64,000 bases of DNA from Gigantopelta aegis (lineage: Eukaryota; Mollusca; Gastropoda; Neomphalida; Peltospiridae): assembly GCF_016097555.1 (NCBI RefSeq), contig NW_024532761.1, positions 124,001 through 188,000 of the forward strand. Reading direction: 5' to 3'. A program made the translations under genes and the position numbers. The notes below the pieces were generated by a model. The model searched no databases, was not told the DNA's origin, and saw only the letters and a program-made list of their open reading frames with translations. Shown one piece after another: positions 1 to 12,414 of this stretch; position 1 is the stretch's first letter, and each line of letters starts with the position of its first letter.

Positions 1-215
1 CTAGAACAAGTGTCCTCAATATAGAGGTTGTATAATATACTAAAGTATTAGTATGAGACTAGAACAAGTGTCCTCAATACAGAGGTTGTATAATACACTA
101 AAGTATTAGTATGAGACTAGAACAAGTGTCCTCAATATAGAGGTTGTATAATACACTAAAGTATTAGTATGGGACTAGAACAAGTGTCCTCAATATAGAG
201 GTTGTATAATACACT
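1..215 (+). repeat. 58-bp minisatellite, about 3.7 units
   Basis: Tandem units of 58 bp (adjacent equivalents at 71 and 129) carrying the core TCCTCAATATAGAGGTTGTA and the imperfect palindrome ACTAAAGTATTAGT. The same unit recurs at about seven other places in the window on both strands. An ORF on the minus strand here is only a by-product of the repeat. Confidence 0.95.
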
Positions 216-772
216 GGTACTATAGGGACTACAGTGTCATTTTCTTTATGTGAGATTCTACAATCAATAAATATACAATGGATCTCTTTTGTATATACTT
301 CAAGTACATGTACATGTATAAAATAATCTGTATTAACGACCTTTATTGAATAATGATAGTACAAAGGTCACTTGTTTTATCAGTTATAGGGAAATGGGTG
401 GAGTAAGTACAAAGGTCACATTTATTGCCATATATAGGTGGGATGGTGTTGTATAGGGTATGCTCAGACTATGAATATCGTTAATTTGTTGTGAATGTGT
501 TTATGTATAGTGTGATGTTTTTGTTTATGAATTCTTTTATGAGAGTTTTTTCTGTTACATTCTTTGTTTGAAGAAAGCTCTCTTTGTGTTTATATTATTT
601 CTCTAGTACTTTCTTAGTTTTAATTGTAAGTTAAAATTTTGATGTACAGTATTCATAATTAATGGATGAATTGATTGATAGAGAGCCATGAAACTCCATC
701 CATTCAATTCACTTGTCCATCTATCCATTCACAATGACAGCTGTTTCTTTTTCAGGTAGTTCTTTCAAAACA

Positions 773-3700
773 ATGGCTGAAGAAAATACAGAAAGGAATC
801 AGATAAATCCTCAGGAGTCTAAGGAAAGTCCTCATTCTGATGATCACAAACCAACTCAGCCTGAGACTTGTTCTGGTGAGGTACAGACTGATACTCAGCC
901 CATTAAGAGACAGAAACTCAGACGAAAGAATGCCATGCATAAAAAGTTAAAACATCCTCAAATTATGACTCGATCTTCATCCAATCCGGAAATCTCAAAC
1001 TTACGAAATATTTCAAATCCTCAAAGAGTTACTAATCCACACAGAAAATCTGCAGATTTTACAGACACTGACATTGCCTTCTCAACTGATGAAAAAAGAC
1101 TTAACACATACTCATCTCATGTCAATACCTCTCTTCATTCACCGTTGCCACTAGCAACCACATTATATACTAAATCTGGGAACCCTCATAAGGATGACTT
1201 TGGTCCTTTTGAACTCATAGAAGACTTAGATCCTGTTTATTATGCACTACACTCAACTGAAGATGAAGAAGATGATGAACAAAGTCTATCTCCAGTTTCA
1301 GCTAGATTAGATGTCCCATTTTCTTATCCAACTATTTGGCCTTGTCATTCTTTACCTTCTTGTGTACAATCATCACCTCATCTATTTCCTCGGGAACTTT
1401 TGCGAACATCTTCAGAAATAGCTCTTGAAGATAACCATGATACTTCAGGGATGGAGACTCTTTAGAAGATGAAGGATGGCTAGAGGATGGTGAAGTGGGA
1501 GGAGCAGAATGTGGAATCCAGCTTAGTGAAGATTTTAAACAATCGTTGACTGGACTTCACTCTCAAGATATAACCGATGAGTTAAAATTTATCTTCCAGC
1601 GGTCTCGTTTAGATTCAACAGACCATCGAACTAGATCTATACCCATACCAATTCGTAATCGCTCTGTTACTGAATCTAGTTTTTGACAAGTTTGAGGCAA
1701 AGCTAAGGACATTGGATGCCGGCTTTGTAATACCTTTGAGTACTGATGATGATATGTTAAGTGATTCCGAGGAAGATAAATTGAATCTGGAGGTGAAATC
1801 TGTAAAAAAGTTAAAGAAAAGACATGATGCTTTGAAAAAAATGAAGAATAATATGTCTCCTCGTACCAGGAAAAATCGTGCTATTAGTGTGTGTGGAAAA
1901 TGATCTTCAGGTAATGTTCTACAAATCCATTGTAGCCATCTCTCCATTCATCCAATCATTGATTCCTTCATCCAATTATTGATTCATTCATCCAATCATT
2001 GATTCCTTCATCCAATTATTGATTCCTTCATCCAATTATTGATTCATTCATCCAATCATTGATTCCTTCATCCAATCATTGATTCCTTCATCCAATTATT
2101 GATTCATTCATCCAATCATTGATTCCTTCATCCAATTATTGATTCATTCATCCAATCATTGATTCCTTCATCCAATTATTGATTCATTCATCCAATCATT
2201 GATTCCTTCATCCAATTATTGATTCATTCATCCAATCATTGATTCCTTCATCCAATTATTGATTCATTCATCCAATCATTGATTCATTCATCATCTCTTA
2301 TGCATTTCTTAAAATATACTAACAGTTCACAATTTTAGAGCTAACAGCTGCAGTGAATGTAGACATGTTATTATCAAAATATTTTATTTCACTTGTTTAA
2401 TTAATCTCTAAAAATGAGTATATTCATTAGTGGTCAGTTTCAATCTACCATTGTTACCATTGTTACCATTGTTACCATTGTTACCATTGTTACCATTGTT
2501 ACTAGTCCCACAGTGGGCAAAGTCAGTAATACAGTCAGACCAGATTAATAATAATACTTCATAGGATTACACATATATTTTATTCTTTTATTGTAGGGAT
2601 GGGGCTCTTCAGATCTCCTATTATTAATCGAAGAGAAGTGAGTAATTCACAAATGGAAGTCATTTATAATTTGGTCACTCAATATAGGTATCTCAATTGA
2701 GACGTGGTACTTATAATTTTGAATCTCTGCTTCTCTTGTCCCAACAAATCCAGCCCCTTGAACAAACAAAAAAGAAAGTACTTGGATCCCCACAACTATT
2801 ACGTTCACCTAGACTTAATAGAAGATCCCTGATGTTCAGGTAAATAGATATGTGTATTAATTATTATTATAAATAGAGAACATATAATATTATTTTTTAA
2901 TACTGCCCAATGTACATGTACCTTGTATTTGCCAATTACATGACCAACAGAACATGTGACATTAAGTTACATGTTATGTAATGAAGTTATTAAAAGTTTT
3001 TGTACACAATTATAATACATTGGTTAGTTAAATGGCATTTTTGACATATTTAAATAATTTATTAATTAATAGAATTAATTATTATTATAAAAGTTTTATT
3101 TATTTAACACCATTCAAATCTCAGTTATCATTTGCCAATGGAGCAGTGTTATCATTATATTGTAAAGTCACTGAGATCATATTACTTAGTCATTGATAGC
3201 TCAGTGATCCAGTTACTTGGTGGTCATTGAAGTTAAGCAATATCAAGCAGGATCAGTTTTATGATGGGCAACTGCAGTAAATAACAACGGAGACTATATG
3301 TAGTGGTCTAGATATATTTAATTATTAATGAAGTTAACCAATTATCATCAGTAATATGATGAGAGATTGTGAGACTTGTCACTATCTTTAAGCATGTTCA
3401 ATACAGTGTTATTTGACTTCTCTCTATATTTTAAATCCTACATTTTCTTTTCTATAGAAACCTAAAAAGTATAAACTTCATAATCCCAAAAGTGCTGAAG
3501 TAAGCTTTAACTCCAAAACTATCATGTTTAAATTGTTGCCATAGAAACTTTTAAAACACCTTAAAGCAAACAAGTTTGATCAAGTGGAACGAGACAAGAA
3601 TAATGACACGCCCCTTCATGCTATCATTCGTAGTGAAAGACGAGATAAACTCGAGTGTTTAATTATATTAATGGTCCATAGTGATTACGGTGCTGATAAC

Positions 3701-6700
3701 ATTGATTTGCCTGCACTGTATGGAAACACTGGACTTCACCTTGCAGTACAGGTATAGGAGGGAGGGAGGGAGGGAGGGTCAAAGGGTAGGGAAGTTAGAA
3801 GGAAGAGGGAGAGAGCCGGGGGTAAATAGGAAGTGAGAAAGAGATTACATATATATATATCTTTGACATAAACTGGTAATATAAGAAGGTACATGTGTAT
3901 TTTTATTTGTATAGAGAGCTGATCTTCAAGTAATAAAACTATTATTAATATTTGGCGCCAATATAGATACCACTAATGAACAAAAAAAGACACCTCTTGA
4001 CTTTCTAATCAACAAAGTGTGGTGATACAAAATTCTTAGAAGTTATAGAGTTGTTGAAGTCTCTTGATGCAAAGCATGGAAAAGAAATTAATATATTACA
4101 AGCTCAAAGTTGTAGTCGTCAAACTCGTTTAATGTCCATATGTGTCGATCATCCTGAGTTACAAGAACATTTAGAGCCTCAACCTATAACATTTGAGAAA
4201 CCACGAACTCTGGTATGTGAGTAATATAGTGTATATTACTCATCTGTGTTCTAATAAAAGAGGTTATCCTCTTTTCAGATAATATTACTTTAAATGAACT
4301 GACTGCAATTTGTACGTATCACATTGAATACTGATATGTAATTTTTATGTTATAAAAACTGCTTTATTGACATCTCTCTCTCTCTCTCCCAGTCAAGCAA
4401 CTCTCTGTCCCCTTATGTATTAGCTCAAAAGCTAGAAACCAATCTAAATGATCTATACACAGAGTATGATAGGATACCTGATGTTGATATGCAGTTTGCA
4501 ATTGGACTACAACAATTTGAACTACAAGGATGGAAAGTTACATCTTCGTCAGCACTTAAATTTCAGGTAATCAATCATTACTTAATCTAATTAATTATAT
4601 TTTTGTTCAATACTAAGAATTTCCAAAATCTATTATTCCCCTTTTAGTAAAATTATTAATGCCATTCTTAATTATTTGTGTTTTTGAAAGTAATTAATAT
4701 AATTTAGGTTCAAGGTGGTAGTCGACTGTTGTTTCTTGATGGAGGGGCATAAGGGGTCTGATACAGATTGAAATTTTGAGTATGCTGGAACGTCGTACTG
4801 GTCGTAAGATTACAGAACTCTTTGATTGGATCATTGGGTACTAGTACTGGAGGTATAGTAGCTCTCGGGACTAGTATATGGTAAGTAAGGATAGTGTTAC
4901 TTATAGCTTACATCTGTACATGGACAACTGTGAACCTATAGTCCTAGGTAGTGGTACTGCTGTTTACTAGTCCAGAGCTTACTAATGGTAGCTATCCTAG
5001 GTCACTGTGGTAAGTACTGGTGTTCATTAGTTTAGGTGGTAAGTACTCCTGTTCACTAGTCTAGTCATATTTTGTAAGAGTACTTATAAGTCTACTATTA
5101 ATTGTGTCTAGTATTTTAAAAATGTTCGGATTTAGTTGACAACTGTTATAACAGTATTTGCTAAAACACATACAAATTTAATGATAGTCAGTAAGACAAT
5201 ATGATATTGTAATGTCAGTACTTTAAATATAGCTCACACATATTATGTAGTCATGGCTACACTGAGTGACATTAGTATGTAACACTCTTTTAATGTTTCT
5301 CTCAATTTATCAATATAGGTAAAAAGAGCCTCTCTGAATTAAGACAATTTTATTTCAAGTTGAAGGAAGAAATATTTGCTAAACCTGGTTTTGGATTTGC
5401 TTACAACACTGAAGCGTTAGAAAATATATTGAAAGAAATATTAGGTAGTGATGTAAAGATGTCAGATGTTAAAGAACCTAAGTAAGAATCACAGTATATT
5501 CTAATTAATCAATTATTCTATTAATTATAGGGTTTTGGTATCAGCTGTGTTCAAGAAAACAACTAATTTGCAGCTGAATTTCTTTAATAATTGTTTTTGA
5601 CGATGAGTTCAGTGATCGTAAGTTGATAGTTATTGAAAACAAAAGTTAGAAACTAAAACAATGCATTTTAACGATGTAATAATGATGTCACCTCTTTCTT
5701 CAACTTGGATATTGTTCAATATGGAGTTTAAATAAGGCAGTATCTAGAGTGCTAGTAATAGAATGCTATGGTTTAATGGAAGATTATTGCTATACCCCAG
5801 GTATAAATGTTGGGGTTGGGGTTGATTACAATCGTAATCGATTACAATCAATTACATTTTTTGCGTAATCAGTAATCGTAATTATAATCAGACGAAGTAA
5901 TTATTGTAATCACAAATGATTACAGTAGCCTTTGCAAGTAGTACATGGAACAAGTACATGTTGCCTGTGTTAGCATCTACTGGTGTAAATTTATGAATGA
6001 TTCATGAAAGGACATGAGATTACACTTTGCGTATCTGGAGCTGAATATACATACTGTCACTGCTAGACTGTAATCTGTAATTGTAATCATGCTTTTTCCC
6101 TACAATTGTAATTGTAATCATTCTCATGTAATTGACCCCAACCTAAATGTTATGCTAAATCTTAATCATTAGAACTTAAATGTATTAATTTCACATTAAA
6201 GTATGCATTCATTACCAGCACTCTTATACTCATAAAATGGAAATATCTTTGATTTAGAGTACACTTTGTGAAATACACACTAGCATTACTACACTAGACA
6301 CTGTACACTACTCTACACTAGACACTGTACATTACTATACTAGACACTGTACATTACTACACTAGACACTGTACATTACTACACTAGACACTGTACATTA
6401 CTACACTAGACACTGTAGCATTAATACACACTACACATTGTAGCATTAATACTTTCATAATATGTTATTATTTTCACACATAGAACTTGTATGGAAAGTA
6501 GCTCGCTATACAAGTGCTGCTCCTATGCACTTTTCTGAACTGGATCACTACGTGGATGGAGGGGTACTAGCTAACAACCCCAGTGATTATGGACTAACAG
6601 CAATTCAAAATTTCCACCGTGAACAGGGACGTAAATTAGACATTGCCTGTGTGGTATCCGTGGGCACAGGGACATTTCCAGCTGAAGCTCTTGGAAGCAC

Positions 6701-7692
6701 AGATGCTCATGAAATGTTGTTCAATGTTCATTCTCTTAAAAAACGTGCTACAAATTTTGTTAACACTTTTAACAAAAGCAGTGAGTAGGTTGTGATAACT
6801 TATACTGGAAAATATAATATAATATAATATAATATATTATAATATAATATAATATAATAATATATAATTATTTAATTAGCAAGGAGTTATATTAATGAAG
6901 GTCACATGACTCTGTTCACTAAACTTGTAACGAAATATCTGCCTACATATATGATATCCATAGAAATGAGTCCTTGATATTTTAGCATAGATTATAAAAC
7001 ACATATTACAATCAGAAAATGATTCTTAAGACACATATATGTATTGTGAACCTTTATGAAGGACACTGAATTAATAACTCTACACATATTCTGTTAAAAC
7101 ATTCTCAATCTTAATGACGAGAATGTTTTTAATAAGTGTCATTATAAAGGATGTAGTTTTCTGTTATATAGAGTGTTTCTATCTTCCCAATAGCTTGTAG
7201 AGTCAGAAGATGTTGCTAAAAACTGTAGAAGTAGATGTCAGGAACAGCACATCCCCTTTTTTCGATTCTGTCCCAATTTGGAAAAGGAAGTAGCCTCTAG
7301 TGAGACTGACAACGGTTGTCTTATTGATATGTTGATGACCACCAAGTATCAGGTACATAATAGAACCTCTTATAAGAACATTCTGTACAAAGAGCACTCT
7401 ATTTTAATGAGACCTAGAACAAGTGTCCACAATATAGAGGTTGTATAATACACTAAAGTATTAGTATGGGACTAGAACAAGTCTCCTCAATTCTAAGTTC
7501 AGAATATTTATGGTATTTTTTAAAATAATAACTTTATAATTGTATATCTCATAATAAAATACAGACTTTATGTCAATCACATCTTCCCAATTTCTATAGG
7601 CTATTGAAGAGTGGTCATACCAAATGGATGAATTATTACATATCTTTACCAAAATTGAGGGTTTAGTCGTAAAGAGACCATTGAGAATTTGA
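773..7692 (+). CDS. PLA2G6: ankyrin-patatin calcium-independent phospholipase A2 (iPLA2/PLA2G6-like), 13 or so exons
   Basis: Hydrolyses acyl chains of phospholipids through a Ser/Asp dyad (family knowledge). Seen: a Ser/Thr-rich, probably disordered N-terminal exon (773 to about 1914); small basic exons near 2598, 2753 and 3458; ankyrin-type repeats at 3545-3751 and 3915-4212 (NDTPLHAI, GNTGLHLA, FGANIDTT); then the patatin domain from 4708, with the glycine-rich oxyanion motif (LDGG..RGL), nucleophile elbow GTSTGG near 4840, SDVKMSDVKEPK near 5460, YTSAAP and catalytic-Asp motif VDGG near 6550, and SVGTG near 6660. The last exon is 7600-7692. Start chosen at the ATG at 773, in CAAAACAATGG just after a good acceptor. 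Single-base indels, mostly in homopolymers, break the frame near 1440, 1682, 1900, 4020, 4745, 4840 and 5595; they look like consensus errors because splice sites and motifs are kept. Gene symbol is by family, not proven orthology. Confidence 0.85.
1945..2290 (+). repeat. 20-bp minisatellite in iPLA2 intron
   Basis: About 17 head-to-tail units of the type TCATCCAATCATTGATTCCT, alternating with an ATTATTGATTCAT variant so that a 40-bp higher-order period appears. It lies directly after the first long coding exon of the phospholipase gene. Confidence 0.9.
3195..3305 (+). repeat. 5S rRNA-like relic or 5S-derived SINE head
   Basis: The stretch with GAAGTTAAGCAATATCAAGC, AGGATCAGTT and TATGATGGGCAACTGC resembles the internal control region of eukaryotic 5S rRNA (GAAGCTAAGCAG, GGTCGG, TTGGATGGGAGACC) by eye. 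It is diverged and sits in an intron, so it is not a working 5S gene. A decayed 5S-headed SINE is the likelier origin. The resemblance is by eye only. Confidence 0.4.
4920..5060 (+). repeat. 60-bp minisatellite, about 2 diverged units
   Basis: Units of the form CTATCCTAGGTCACTGTGGT-AAGTACTG-...-TCTAGAGCTTACTAATGGTAG in an intron of the phospholipase gene. The same 60-bp unit occurs at 34.2, 40.6, 59.8 and 61.4 kb. Confidence 0.85.
5812..6143. mobile_element. hAT-like MITE with 8-bp target duplication
   Basis: A 332-bp non-coding insertion with terminal inverted repeats (left GGTTGGGGTTGATTACA, right end reading GGTTGGGGTCAATTACA on the minus strand). It is flanked by an exact 8-bp direct repeat TAAATGTT (5804-5811 and 6144-6151). 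An 8-bp duplication is typical of the hAT superfamily. The interior is GATTACAAT-rich and non-coding. It lies in an intron of the phospholipase gene. Confidence 0.75.
6290..6440 (+). repeat. 22-bp tandem repeat
   Basis: Five to six units of CACTAGACACTGTACATTACTA immediately upstream of the exon encoding the patatin VDGG motif, inside the intron. Confidence 0.85.
7407..7490 (+). repeat. 58-bp minisatellite, 1.4 units
   Basis: Short piece of the dispersed 58-bp unit in the last intron of the phospholipase gene, between exons ending at 7352 and starting at 7600. Confidence 0.9.
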
Positions 7693-8155
7693 GACTCAAA
7701 CGTCGTCAAAAATTATAAAAACAAATCAAAAAGTAGTACAGGAAGAAGATGAGACAACAATGTGGTAATTTAATTTATTTTATAATTGAATCTGTCAATA
7801 TTTTTATATAATTTTAGTAAATTTTATTGCTGTCAGTCAGAATTATTGTAAATAGTCTTTTTAATTAAGAAGTAAATTTTTTAAAATAATTAATATTTAA
7901 ATCAGTGAAGACTCCCAATTATATTAAATGGGAGGGGAAGGAGCACACATTATTTACTGGTTTCCATGTTCCTGCTTCATTGTTCAATTCTAATTAATCA
8001 TCTGGTTTCAATTCAAAATAAATTATGAAGACAAATTTTTGGATGCACTTAACTATACTAAACAACTGGATTAAAATATCAACACAATAATACAAATAGT
8101 GTTATATAATAAACAGTGAACCAGAAAATAAGTAATTAACCTTTAATTAAATTGT

Positions 8156-8933
8156 CTAATCCTCACGTTGCAGCGCCTTAATAAACCTCACACAACCACG
8201 AGCTAATTTATAACCCCAAAATAAATTTAAACAATGCAGTATAGAGGTAAGTTACTACAGCAAATGCTTTAATACTGAAAGGTACATGATAGTCCAAGGA
8301 TGGATCAAGTTCTCGCATCATACACAAGTACATTGTGTAGACTAATATTGGTAGAGCAAATATACGAGAAATGAAAAATGTGGTGGTCAATCCGAAGGCA
8401 TCAAAAATAAATATCCATGACTTTTTACGAGTCTTGGTCTCAGAAAGAACCCAACGGAGATTGACAAATGGAGTAGATAGTTCTGAGAAAAGATGGAGTA
8501 ATATTAATATCATCCAACGTCCTTCAAACATAAGTCCAAGAATTACAGCAGTAAAGCTTGTTATGTGATGTAAAAGCATTTTTCCATCGCTACGTAAGGA
8601 TGCATGTGACAGTATTGATATAAAATCACCAATAAAATAGCCGGCAGATACTTGAAGAGCCAGAAAACCTAACTTAGATTTTGACTCAAGGATATCTTCA
8701 CTCAGTATAGAGCCATATAGAAATGTTGTTATAATAACCGTACATACTACAATAGAATGTATCGTAGAACATGGTAGAGTATTCCAATAAACCTTTTGAG
8801 CTTCAGTAAAAGAGTTATATCGTTGAAAGAACTTCTTGCTGAGAACGGGGCTCAGTATATAGAAACTGGTCAGCGTAAATATTATGAATAATATTGTAAC
8901 TGGTGTTATAAAGTACTCAGCACCTGTTACCAT
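8156..8933 (-). CDS. TLC-domain multipass membrane protein, array copy A
   Basis: The best-preserved member of the array, about 258 residues. It reads as several hydrophobic membrane segments with TLC-family (TRAM/LAG1/CLN8) marks: WNTLPCSTIHS, GYFIGDF, the di-histidine motif MLLHHITSF, HLFSELSTPFVNLRW, and a C-terminal FWGYKLARG. Overall it is closest in style to TLCD4/TMEM56-type proteins, which act in ER or plasma membrane lipid homeostasis (family knowledge; the exact role is not known). Start set at the ATG at 8933 (ACAATGG), matching the starts of the sister copies; the frame is open further up to 9008. One apparent single-base indel near 8235 separates the main ORF from the conserved C-terminal tail ending at 8156. 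Confidence 0.8.
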
Positions 8934-9316
8934 TGTTACTTGAGTAAATGTCTTCTTTGATGATCTGAAATGCCAAATGAATCGAACAGGTCGGCAAAAA
9001 ACTACCACACTCTCAAAGTCACACCCTCTCCTCTTACTTTTCAGTTTATATTAAGTATTCATAAGTATTCTAAAATGACTATTTTCCTGTCAGGAAGTTC
9101 GTGGATATGAAAGTCATTACTTTTTTATATATTATAGTAGTAATTTATACCCCCTGTAATATAATGAGTCCTTGAAACTTCAGTGCAGTATTCTGTTGCC
9201 TAAGAATTGACTGTCTAGAGATTTTGACTATGATGATGGTATACTCAAATGCACTAAATCTTTTGGATTATATATGTATATTTGTCATCCTGTCATGACA
9301 AATTTGTTCCTAGTTA

Positions 9317-9338
9317 AAATTGGACCTAGGTCCAATTT
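9317..9338. repeat. 22-bp perfect palindrome
   Basis: A perfect palindrome centred on CCTAGG, with GGACCTAGGTCC at its heart. Partial repeats of GGACCTAGG follow at about 9353-9365 and related GGTCTAGGTCTCC further on. No coding signal; possibly the core of a small decayed DNA element. Confidence 0.6.
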
Positions 9339-9529
9339 ATGCAAGTTAAATTTGGACCTAGGACCCTGCCTAATTTGGACCTATACTGCAAAATTGTTCC
9401 CAGAGATAGGTCCACTTTTGGCAGCAAATATGGGTCTAGGTCTCCTTTTGGCAGCATATAATCTAAATAAAGACAGCATATGTTATGCAATTAGGTTATA
9501 TTATAAAGGTAATGCTACGATTAATTAAG

Positions 9530-10000
9530 AGTTTTTACACAAGTGCCACATATCCATGATATGTGCCTCTTGGTCTGCCAAATGGCTCTTGAGACTTCAA
9601 CACAATCTTCATAATATCAGTCTTTGCAGTTTTCACACTTAATCATTCTACCCCCTTCTGCTTGACGACACTTGTAGTACTTGTAGTATACTCCAAATTT
9701 AATATCAGCAACACATTGTTTTGCTTTCATTTTTCACCACTGGCAAGGGAATGGGTTAATTGTCTTATTTTCAAGAGAGTGAAAAAGGTGGTCCCTTAAT
9801 TGATGTTGAATATAGGTTATTTGTGTTGGAATTTGCCCGCCACAAAGAGATGTGGCAAAAGCTAATGAAAACACCACAAACATTTGCCAAAACGTCCACC
9901 AAGTTTGGATAGGCATCTTTCAGAAGCTTTGTGTGCAGCCGTAATGACTATGTTACTCAGCACCTGTCATTGATCAATGATTTTCTGTCTGACAGAAACA
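9530..10000 (-). pseudogene. relic of a ULP/C48-like protease plus PHD-type finger protein
   Basis: On the minus strand the reading frames give a C48-peptidase-like block (CGVFSLAFATSLCGG, then a helix-rich TYIQHQLRDHLFHS and NPFPC), followed by a cysteine-rich PHD-like finger (YYKCRQAEGGRMIKCENCKD, and further Cys residues near 9545). This order, a ULP-like catalytic end followed by a PHD finger, is common in repetitive, often transposon-linked proteins of cnidarians and sponges (from memory, not searched). It is broken and lacks the N-terminal part. A host origin cannot be excluded. Confidence 0.5.
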
Positions 10001-10085
10001 AAGTTAATTCTTGTATCCAATATATGGTTGGGACGTCTTTCTTGTTTGTTGGTCCACACACTCTATTGGAAAAGAGCTAAGTAGT

Positions 10086-10180
10086 ATAAATATTGAACCC
10101 ACAGTTTGCTACTGTTAATGATTTCATTTGTAATACTTCTGCTATATAAAAAGTAGCAAACTGTGGGTTCAAATATTTAT
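10086..10180. repeat. hairpin-forming inverted repeat
   Basis: Left arm 10086-10113 and right arm 10152-10180 (core AGTAGCAAACTGTGGGTTCA) are complementary over about 28 bp with a single extra A, leaving a 38-base loop. It lies between the protease/PHD relic and TLC copy B. It could be a small foldback element. Confidence 0.75.
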
Positions 10181-10924
10181 ATCAGTGACCAAGTACACTT
10201 TAATGAAACCAATGTTAGATTACTCTTTCTTGACATTGTTAATGTCACATTGGAATGGGTATCAGTCCAGAAGAGTTCTGTTTTGGACTCTGTCTAGATC
10301 TAGTTAATGCTTTATAATGGTGTGTTTGTCTCTGGTTTGATTAGCAGAAGTAACAGTCTACTCAACATATGAAAATAATTTGATATTGCAAATTTATCCT
10401 GAATATTTAATATTATTTTACAAAAACATAATATTATTGTCAGTTTGAAGATACTAATGGTAAGTATCTATGTATCTATAGCGGGTGAGCTTCAGAATTG
10501 AGGAAAATGAAAGGTCTCCAGTCTAGTCAAGGAGAGTCCAATAATAAAAAGCACAGTTAGCACACCTACATTTTTCATCAGCACTAGTAAATTAAAGTGT
10601 TTCAATTTAATTTTATCATACGTGTGTAATAAAAAATAAATTGTGTGTAATGATAGACACTGACTTGGGTTGGTTCGATTATTTAGAGAGGCCGAGAACG
10701 GACATTAAAACTCGTATAACCCCGTTATATTGAAATTGGAATGGAATGTCCGCTTCCGTACCGATACCTTCCAAAATCCTTATCGCTGACATATTTTATG
10801 AGTCATCTTTAATATTACTGTCATGCTTCAAAATACATAATGAGTTTATTATATATTAAAGTTTCAATTCAATTACCAAAATTAATGTTTATTGAATATA
10901 ACTAGAAAATGTACATTTATTATA

Positions 10925-11701
10925 TTGAATTGTCTAATCTTTTTTTGATTCAGAATTTTCAATTTCAGAAACTTCAAAAAGCCACGAGCCACTTTGTAAC
11001 CCCAAAATATATTCAAGCAATATTGTGTAGTTTCCTAATAACACAAGGAATATGTTGAGATAGAGAGATAGATCGAGTTCTTTCATCAAACAAAAATACG
11101 TTAAATAGATTTGTAATGGAATAGGAAAAAACACGTGAGCCAAGAAAAGTGATGGTCATTCCAAAGGAATTGGTAATAGCTAACCAAGAATTTTAGGAGT
11201 CTTGGTCTCAATAAATAACCAATGGAGGTGACAAATGGAGTGGATAGTTCTCCGAGATCATGAAGTAGCATTAAACATCATGCAGCGTCCTTTCCATGCA
11301 AGTGACAGAAAAAAAAGTGATAAGGATTGATATGTGATGTACAATCATTACAGTATCACTACGTAAAGAGATATGTGACAGCATTATTATTAAATCACCA
11401 CCAAGGTAACCAAAAGTTAATTGAATAGGAAGAAAACCTAACTTACATTTTGAATAAGGTATGTAATCATTCAGTATAGAGCCATCTAGAAATATTATTA
11501 CAATAACTGTACACACTGCAACAGCATGTATTGTTGAACACGGAAGAGAATTCCAGTAGATCTTTTTTATCTTCAGTAAAAGAGTTATATTGTTGAAAAA
11601 CTTTTTGCTAAGAAACGGGCTCAGTATATAGAAAGAGATCAATGTTGATATCAATGATGATATGTAACTGGTGTTATAACATAGTCAGCACTTATTTCCA
11701 T
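10925..11701 (-). pseudogene. TLC-domain gene, array copy B (probably damaged)
   Basis: Minus-strand homolog of copy A. It has the start context ATGGAAATAAGTGCTGACTA, then SFYILSPFLSKKFF, YWNSLPCSTIHA, FGYLGGDLIIMLSH, the di-histidine motif (MIVHHISI) and a C-terminal FWGYKVARGF. The HLFSELSTPF-like segment near 11260 is off frame, and at least three frame interruptions are visible. Because conserved genes here also carry spurious indels, a functional gene with consensus errors remains possible, but the density is higher than in copy A. Confidence 0.6.
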
Positions 11702-11789
11702 TCTTATCTTATAAAACTGGCTCTTTTGATGTTCTGAAAACAGTGAGAGAGGAACAGGTCAGAAACAGCTTTCAAGTCTCTAATGTGCT

Positions 11790-12135
11790 AAGGAGTAGTA
11801 GATTTCCTACAAGGAAGTTAGTATTGATCAATAAACTTCGTGAATCATCTATAATAGCACTTTATCGTATATACATTATACTAGACACTATATTTCCTAC
11901 AAGGAAGTTTAGTATGATCAATAAACTTGTGAATCATCTATAATGCACTTTATCGTATATACATTATACTAGACACTATATTTCCTACAAGGAAGTTTTG
12001 GAGTATTGATCAATAAACTTGTGAATCATCTATAATAGCACTTTATCGTATATACATTATACTAGACACTATATTTCCTACAAGGAAGTTAGTATTGATC
12101 AATAACTTGTATAATAGCACTTATTGTATGTACAT
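11790..12135 (+). repeat. 90-bp tandem repeat, about 4 units
   Basis: Units begin TTTCCTACAAGGAAGTT and run through GATCAATAAACTTGTGAATC to ACATTATACTAGACACTATA. The inner TTTCCTACAAGGAA is palindromic-like. The stretch from 12140 to 12410 shows no other recognisable feature. Confidence 0.9.
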
Positions 12136-12414
12136 TATACTAGATACTCTCACAATAGTTATATTTCATGGAAAAATAAATGTAGCACAATTTCAATATC
12201 TGCTGTTATCAATCATTGACTGTTTTAAAATCTCAGATGACTAAAACATATTCAAGCAATCTAACTGAGTTGTATTTTCAGAAAGATAGGTCCATGGTTT
12301 GAATTATAAGAATGGCCCAAGATAATAAGTAATGAAGTTAATCTTAGATTTTTATGAAGTTAAATTATATAGGTCATTGATAATTCAGTGTCCTCTCTTG
12401 TGCAAAAATCTACT

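Noticed and set aside
4200-5600. iPLA2 as a pseudogene because of frame breaks in its catalytic motifs
   Set aside because: The breaks are single-base changes in G or T runs, with motif residues intact on both sides, and the same kind of break occurs in RPS12 and Src.
8371-8568. Plus-strand 65-codon frame opposite TLC copy A
   Set aside because: It is the antisense shadow of the conserved TLC frame.
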